5,957 bases of DNA from Actinomycetes bacterium (GTDB lineage: Bacteria > Actinomycetota > Actinomycetes > Actinomycetales > Cellulomonadaceae): NCBI GenBank assembly GCA_023388235.1, contig JAEWGQ010000341.1, positions 1 to 5,957 on the forward strand, read 5' to 3'. The notes under the pieces are model-generated. The model was not told the DNA's origin. It did no database searches and saw nothing but the letters and a program-made list of their open reading frames with translations. Positions 1-5,957 of the stretch are shown one piece after another. Both the position numbers and the translations under genes were made by a program. How positions within the stretch are numbered: the first letter of the stretch is position 1; each line of letters starts with the position of its first letter.

Positions 1-80
1 TCCTGGCGCCGCTCAGGCGTCAGGCGTTCCGCGCGAGCCACCCCGCCAGCTGCCTTGCCAGGGATCTTCTTCTCTGCCAT
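1..80 (-). CDS. Small basic protein with GG-x-ARA / LTPERR motif, 5' part only
   Basis: This is the beginning of a minus-strand gene that leaves the window at its left edge; 26 complete codons are present. The start is ATG at 80-78, chosen because a perfect AGGAGG lies at 94-89 with an 8-base spacer. The visible N-terminus is MAEKKIPGKAAGG followed by VARAERLTPERRQ. It is rich in Lys, Arg, Ala and Gly. The pattern GG-x-ARA followed by LTPERR recalls small bacterial proteins that continue as EIAxxAAxARW. That family resemblance is from memory and I know of no firm function; a nucleic-acid-binding role would be a guess from charge. It diverges from the 229-654 gene. A longer minus-strand reading from a TTG near 208 runs in another frame through the repeat region and is not credible. 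Confident that this is a gene, not confident about its role. Confidence 0.72.
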   Translation of the reverse strand, partial: MAEKKIPGKAAGGVARAERLTPERRQ

Positions 81-88
81 GCCGCGCG

Positions 89-94
89 CCTCCT
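89..94 (-). promoter_or_regulatory. Consensus ribosome binding site AGGAGG
   Basis: AGGAGG read on the minus strand, 8 bases before the ATG at 80-78. It is the strongest Shine-Dalgarno match in the window and fixes the start of the partial left-edge gene. Confidence 0.75.
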
Positions 95-109
95 GATTTG
101 CGGTTCAGA

Positions 110-159
110 TGCTTGCAAGGTACGCGCACTGCAAGCATAGAGCAAGGCTCTTGCTTGCA
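110..159. repeat. Three TGCTTGCA half-sites, candidate operator
   Basis: TGCTTGCA occurs at 110-117 and 152-159, and its reverse complement TGCAAGCA at 130-137. Centres are 20 and 22 bp apart, so all three face roughly the same side of the helix. The first two extend to 9-bp arms (ATGCTTGCA, 109-117; TGCAAGCAT, 130-138), and 112-119 (CTTGCAAG) is itself a palindrome. The stretch is clearly less GC-rich than the surrounding coding DNA. Relative to the inferred minus-strand promoter, the copies lie at the start site/-10, between -10 and -35, and upstream of -35. This is the usual geometry of a repressor operator array. The cognate regulator is not visible in the window. Confidence 0.55.
117..145 (-). 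promoter_or_regulatory. Candidate promoter of the left-edge gene
   Basis: On the minus strand TTGCTC (145-140) and TACCTT (122-117) are separated by 17 bases. TACCTT fits the actinobacterial TAnnnT -10 pattern; the -35 matches only the TTG core. Transcription would start near 110, giving a leader of about 30 bases that contains the AGGAGG. The hexamers are interleaved with the TGCTTGCA repeats, which supports a regulated promoter here. Inferred from sequence only. Confidence 0.4.
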
Positions 160-180
160 TTAGTCGCGTCCAACTACTCA
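151..180 (+). promoter_or_regulatory. Weak candidate promoter for the 229-654 gene
   Basis: TTGCTT (151-156) and TACTCA (175-180) are 18 bases apart on the plus strand, placing a start near 187. The -35 overlaps the third TGCTTGCA copy, so one regulator could act on both divergent genes. The -10 lacks the final T of TAnnnT, so support is weak. Confidence 0.2.
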
Positions 181-194
181 GCCGCGCGCCGCGG

Positions 195-229
195 TGGCTA
201 CCTGCCAACCTCTGCCACCCTGGTAGCCA
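195..229 (+). promoter_or_regulatory. Inverted repeat reaching the start codon, with tandem decamer in the loop
   Basis: TGGCTACC (195-202) is perfectly complementary to GGTAGCCA (222-229), whose last base is the A of the ATG at 229. Between them lie two adjacent decamers, CTGCCAACCT (202-211) and CTGCCACCCT (212-221), which match at 9 of 10 positions. No purine-rich Shine-Dalgarno precedes this ATG. In RNA the stem would occupy the initiation region; in DNA the decamers are one helical turn apart and could bind a protein. A competing short pairing GGTGG/CCACC (193-197 with 215-219) also exists. Confidence 0.4.
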
Positions 230-654
230 TGAGCGACGGCGGACGCAGCGACGCCCAGGCGTGGTCGAGCTCAGACCCCGACAGCGAGTGGTGGCCGGCG
301 CTCCCGCTGCGTGTCAGCGCCCCGGCGGACGATGACGGCGTGCACGACCATCCCCTGACCCACACCGCGCCCGGCGGCATGGACCGCATCCGCGCCACCG
401 TGCCCCTGCTCAACGCCCAGCGCGTCCCACCGGGCACGCACCACGACGTGGACGACCCGATCCCGGTGACCGTGACGCTGCGGTGGGCCACCGGCGACGA
501 GCAGCTCGACACCCTCGCCGTCGAGTGGTGGGGCGCCGGCGCCGGCGCCCTCGTCCGCGTGAAGCTCAGCGACCTGCGCGTCATGACCGGGGCCGTGTGG
601 GTCCCGGCAGCGGACGTGCGCCGCCGGGAGGTCAGCGGCGGACGCGGCGTCTGA
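229..654 (+). CDS. Hypothetical protein, 141 aa, Trp-rich
   Basis: I do not recognise the function. The frame has a strong G/C third-position bias from 229 to the TGA at 652-654, as expected of real coding DNA here. An upstream in-frame ATG at 109 is rejected because 109-228 is lower in GC and full of repeats. Residues 1-50 are acidic and low in order (SDPDSEWWPALPL, ADDDGVHDH). Residues 56-133 look like a compact beta-rich domain: VPLLNAQRVPPG, then a strand VTVTLRW (80-86), a turn ATGDEQ, paired tryptophans EWWGAG (99-104), LVRVKLSDLRV (108-118) and VWVPAADVRRR (123-133). There is no signal peptide, membrane segment or catalytic motif that I can name. It diverges from the left-edge gene and overlaps the 632-880 gene tail to tail. 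Its start lies inside an inverted repeat and lacks a Shine-Dalgarno, so it may be poorly initiated or leaderless. Small proteins of this style are common in actinobacterial accessory DNA; that is inference. Confidence 0.72.
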   Translation: MSDGGRSDAQAWSSSDPDSEWWPALPLRVSAPADDDGVHDHPLTHTAPGGMDRIRATVPLLNAQRVPPGTHHDVDDPIPVTVTLRWATGDEQLDTLAVEWWGAGAGALVRVKLSDLRVMTGAVWVPAADVRRREVSGGRGV

Positions 655-880
655 TCGCCTGCCACAGCAGCTCGTCGACCTGACGCGAGGCTGGGTGTGC
701 GAGAACCTGCGCGAGCTCGTCGCGGGTCGGCCAGTCGGCGCGCCCCCACCACGCTGAGCGCGCCGAGAGCATCATGCCGAGGACCGCGGGCGGGAGGCCG
801 GCGGCGAGGGCTCGGTCCATCGCGGCAGCGGCGGCCGCGACCTGTTCGGGTGTGCGCCGCGGCTGCGGGGGTGTGTCCAC
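632..880 (-). CDS. Hypothetical protein, 82 aa, helical
   Basis: The function is not recognised. The GTG at 880-878 is preferred: GGGAG lies 8 bases upstream, and codon use changes sharply there. Downstream codons end mostly in G or C, whereas the in-frame extension up to a GTG at 1051 uses many codons that are rare here (AGA, CTT, ATT, AAT, TCA, CAT). From that more distant start the protein would be 139 aa. Residues 1-11 are Pro-rich. TPEQVAAAAAAMDRALAAG (10-28) is a probable amphipathic helix. PPAVLGMMLSAR (30-41) is followed by WWGRADWPTRDELAQVL (44-60) and a basic tail QAIRRRVRR (74-82). The alternating helices with Trp44, Trp45, Trp50 and Trp73 and the Arg-rich end could suit a small DNA- or protein-binding fold, but no family is claimed. 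It converges on the 229-654 gene with a 23-bp overlap. A nested inverted-repeat structure covers its ribosome binding site. Confidence 0.62.
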   Translation of the reverse strand: MDTPPQPRRTPEQVAAAAAAMDRALAAGLPPAVLGMMLSARSAWWGRADWPTRDELAQVLAHPASRQVDELLWQAIRRRVRR

Positions 881-883
881 GTT

Positions 884-968
884 GGGGGCTCCCTGGGGGC
901 TCTGCGTCCCGGTTGATTCGCGAATGCGCCGGTCAGGACTGGCAAGTCTTCGGCCCCCACGAGCCCCC
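884..968 (-). promoter_or_regulatory. Nested inverted-repeat leader that would bury the ribosome binding site
   Basis: GGGGGCTC (884-891) pairs perfectly with GAGCCCCC (961-968). Just inside, TGGGGGC (894-900) pairs with GCCCCCA (953-959), leaving only 892-893 against 960 unpaired. The enclosed 901-952 segment has two further hairpins. One is CCGG (909-912) with CCGG (929-932) around the palindrome ATTCGCGAAT (916-925); the other is GACT/AGTC (937-940 with 945-948). In the minus-strand transcript the Shine-Dalgarno of the GTG at 880 (AGGGAG, 894-889) lies in the closing stem. This is what a translation-controlling leader RNA or riboswitch-like element would look like. I cannot match it to a known RNA class. 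It could also act as a terminator for plus-strand transcription from the 229-654 gene. Confidence 0.4.
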
Positions 969-1021
969 GGATTCAGCCTCTCGTCGGCCCATTCATGCAG
1001 GTCAGGGGCGGTTTCTGCGAG

Positions 1022-1042
1022 CGGGAGTGCACAGAACTCCCG
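1022..1042. repeat. Hairpin CGGGAGT / ACTCCCG
   Basis: Perfect 7-bp arms at 1022-1028 and 1036-1042 enclose a 7-base loop containing GCAC. It lies about 140 bp upstream of the GTG at 880 and about 105 bp past the end of the 1148-1609 gene. It could be an operator for the 632-880 promoter or part of a terminator; the sequence does not decide. Confidence 0.35.
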
Positions 1043-1075
1043 GTACCGCACCCGCGTCTCCCGTCGTGGTCCGCG

Positions 1076-1097
1076 CGGGCGGCCCGGCGGCCGCCCG
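1076..1097 (-). terminator. GC-rich hairpin downstream of 1148-1609, candidate terminator
   Basis: CGGGCGGCC (1076-1084) is perfectly complementary to GGCCGCCCG (1089-1097), with the 4-base loop CGGC. It lies 51-72 bases past the minus-strand stop at 1148. There is no T-run on either strand, so it is not a classical intrinsic terminator; actinobacteria are often reported to use such tractless hairpins. In a genome this GC-rich, chance stems are frequent, hence the moderate confidence. Confidence 0.4.
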
Positions 1098-1147
1098 TCC
1101 CCGGAGCGAGCGTACGTGCGCGCGGGCGGCCGCTCCTGGGCGGGCCG

Positions 1148-1609
1148 TCAGTCGTCGGCGACCGGCCGGGACAGCAGCCAGCCCGACATCGGCGTCGCCA
1201 GCAGCAGCGGCCCGGAGTAGACCCGGCCGTCCACCGGGACCTCCAGCTCGGACGCGCCGGGGCTCGCCAGGACGATCGCCAGCAGCCCGCGCCAGAACCC
1301 CCGGGCGCGCACCCGCCGGCGGGCGCGGCCCGCGAGCAGCCCCTCGACCACGCCGACGACGTCCGCGCGGGGCACCTCGAGCTCGACGGTGCCCTCGACC
1401 ACGACGAGGTCGTCGCCGTCGCGGTGCAGGTGCACGAGGATCTCGGGCACGCCGTCGAACACCACCGTGACCGCGCGCCGCGGCCCGTCCACGGGGTCGT
1501 CGGCCTCCCACGGGTCGGTCTCCGGGACCGGCGCGGGCGGGCGCGCGTGGTCGGCGCCCACCTGCCAGAGCGCGCGGACGGCCGCCTGGGTCCCCTCGTC
1601 GACGGGCAT
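1148..1609 (-). CDS. Hypothetical protein, 153 aa, divergent from lhr
   Basis: The function is not recognised. Start is ATG at 1609-1607, with AGGA at 1620-1617 and a 7-base spacer; the stop is TGA at 1150-1148. The same frame stays open for more than 4 kb upstream opposite lhr, but that extension is an antisense shadow. Residues 1-45 carry an amphipathic segment (EGTQAAVRALWQVGADHA) and an acidic Pro-rich linker (PVPETDPWEADDPVDGP). Residues 46-85 are predicted alternating strands (AVTVVFDGVPEILVHLHRDG, then DDLVVVEGTVELEVP), followed by a helix RADVVGVVEGLLAG (81-94) and an Arg-rich stretch RARRRVRARGFWRG (95-108). The C-terminal part (109-153) is again beta-like: LELEV-type strand around 121-126, VYSGPLLLATP and GWLLSRPV. 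There is no signal peptide and no clear membrane segment. The 69-bp divergent spacer shared with lhr means the two may be co-regulated, but a functional link is only inference. Confidence 0.75.
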   Translation of the reverse strand: MPVDEGTQAAVRALWQVGADHARPPAPVPETDPWEADDPVDGPRRAVTVVFDGVPEILVHLHRDGDDLVVVEGTVELEVPRADVVGVVEGLLAGRARRRVRARGFWRGLLAIVLASPGASELEVPVDGRVYSGPLLLATPMSGWLLSRPVADD

Positions 1610-1615
1610 GCCGCC

Positions 1616-1621
1616 ATCCTG
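1616..1621 (-). promoter_or_regulatory. CAGGAT: ribosome binding site or leaderless -10 for 1148-1609
   Basis: On the minus strand CAGGAT is followed by GGCGGC and then ATG at 1609. AGGA at 1620-1617 is a fair Shine-Dalgarno with a 7-base spacer. The same bases also resemble an actinobacterial -10 placed six bases before the start codon, the layout of leaderless transcripts. The two readings exclude each other; the ribosome binding site is the simpler one. Confidence 0.4.
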
Positions 1622-1643
1622 GCACCGCGGCGTCCGGGACGGG

Positions 1644-1664
1644 GCGCGGGTGTCGGACCCGCGC
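1644..1664. repeat. 21-bp palindrome in the divergent spacer, candidate operator
   Basis: GCGCGGGT (1644-1651) and ACCCGCGC (1657-1664) are perfect 8-bp inverted arms around GTCGG. It ends two bases before the proposed lhr -10 (1667-1672), covering its -35 zone, and lies about 22 bp upstream of the CAGGAT element on the other strand. If transcription of lhr starts at or near its GTG, the palindrome is not transcribed, so a protein-binding site is more likely than an RNA hairpin. It does not resemble the actinobacterial SOS box (TCGAAC...GTTCGA). Confidence 0.45.
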
Positions 1665-1666
1665 GA

Positions 1667-1672
1667 CACAAT
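1667..1672 (+). promoter_or_regulatory. Candidate -10 (CACAAT) for leaderless lhr mRNA
   Basis: CACAAT matches TATAAT at four of six positions, including the key A at position 2 and T at position 6. Six bases (GGCGCG) separate it from the GTG at 1679, so transcription could begin at the start codon itself. There is no purine-rich Shine-Dalgarno before this GTG, which supports leaderless initiation, common in actinobacteria. No good -35 is visible. Confidence 0.4.
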
Positions 1673-1678
1673 GGCGCG

Positions 1679-5957
<4,279 letters not shown>

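Larger units (their letters stand above)
881..1147. other. Gene-free stretch between 632-880 and 1148-1609
   Basis: This stretch of 267 bases holds no convincing gene. It contains the nested repeat structure (884-968), a 7-bp hairpin (1022-1042), a 9-bp GC hairpin (1076-1097) and GGAGCG/CGCTCC arms (1103-1108 with 1131-1136) close to the end of the 1148-1609 gene. Open frames crossing it show third-position composition unlike the real genes. No TAnnnT element with a convincing -35 is seen for the 632-880 gene. Confidence 0.6.

Noticed and set aside
20..208. Minus-strand 62-residue frame starting at a TTG near 208
   Set aside because: It overlaps out of frame with the left-edge gene, which has a perfect AGGAGG and a motif-like N-terminus, and would translate through the operator repeats.
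109..228. N-terminal extension of the 229 gene to an ATG at 109
   Set aside because: The extension runs through the TGCTTGCA repeats in lower-GC DNA and lacks a ribosome binding site.
884..968. tRNA, tmRNA or integron attC identity for the structured stretch
   Set aside because: No anticodon arm, T-loop consensus or CCA end is present, and the ends do not match RYYYAAC/GTTRRRY, so no known structured class fits.
1..1147. Transposon, integrase or attachment-site remnants
   Set aside because: No recombinase motif, no paired terminal inverted repeats with target duplication, and no tRNA fragment were seen, despite the accessory look of the region.
697..1470. Plus-strand open frame across 697-1470
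   Set aside because: Extremely Arg/Pro/Ala-rich, crosses two minus-strand genes and the structured spacer, and has no coherent fold or start signal.

Overview
The window is very GC-rich DNA with strong G/C bias at third codon positions. It carries a full-length-type lhr helicase gene, and together these point to a high-GC actinobacterium. A Cellulomonas-like or related micrococcal lineage is my guess from the protein sequence style; nothing here proves the genus.

Layout. The left part (1-880) looks like accessory DNA. It holds the 5' end of a minus-strand gene for a small basic protein (running off the left edge from 80), a lower-GC divergent control region (95-228), a plus-strand hypothetical gene (229-654), and a minus-strand hypothetical gene (632-880) that overlaps the previous one tail to tail by 23 bp. 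A gene-free stretch (881-1147) then holds a nested inverted-repeat structure directly upstream of the 632-880 gene, a small hairpin, and a GC hairpin that could end transcription of the next minus-strand gene. On the right are a minus-strand hypothetical gene (1148-1609) and, diverging from it across 69 bp, the large helicase gene lhr (1679 to beyond the right edge). About 1,426 codons of lhr are present and its C-terminal end is missing.

The only gene with a confident function is lhr, a superfamily 2 3'-to-5' DNA helicase with a helicase core and a long C-terminal extension, associated with DNA repair in mycobacteria. The other four genes are unrecognised or matched only by a short motif. 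No transposase, integrase, tRNA, rRNA, CRISPR array or known defence gene is visible.

The most unusual content is in the control regions. (1) Three copies of TGCTTGCA/TGCAAGCA sit about two helical turns apart over the promoter of the leftmost gene. (2) An 8-bp inverted repeat with a tandem decamer in its loop reaches into the start codon of the 229 gene. (3) A nested 8+7 bp stem enclosing further hairpins would bury the ribosome binding site of the 632-880 gene. (4) A 21-bp palindrome lies between two divergent genes whose start regions share a layout that suggests leaderless transcription. All are sequence observations; their regulatory roles are inference.
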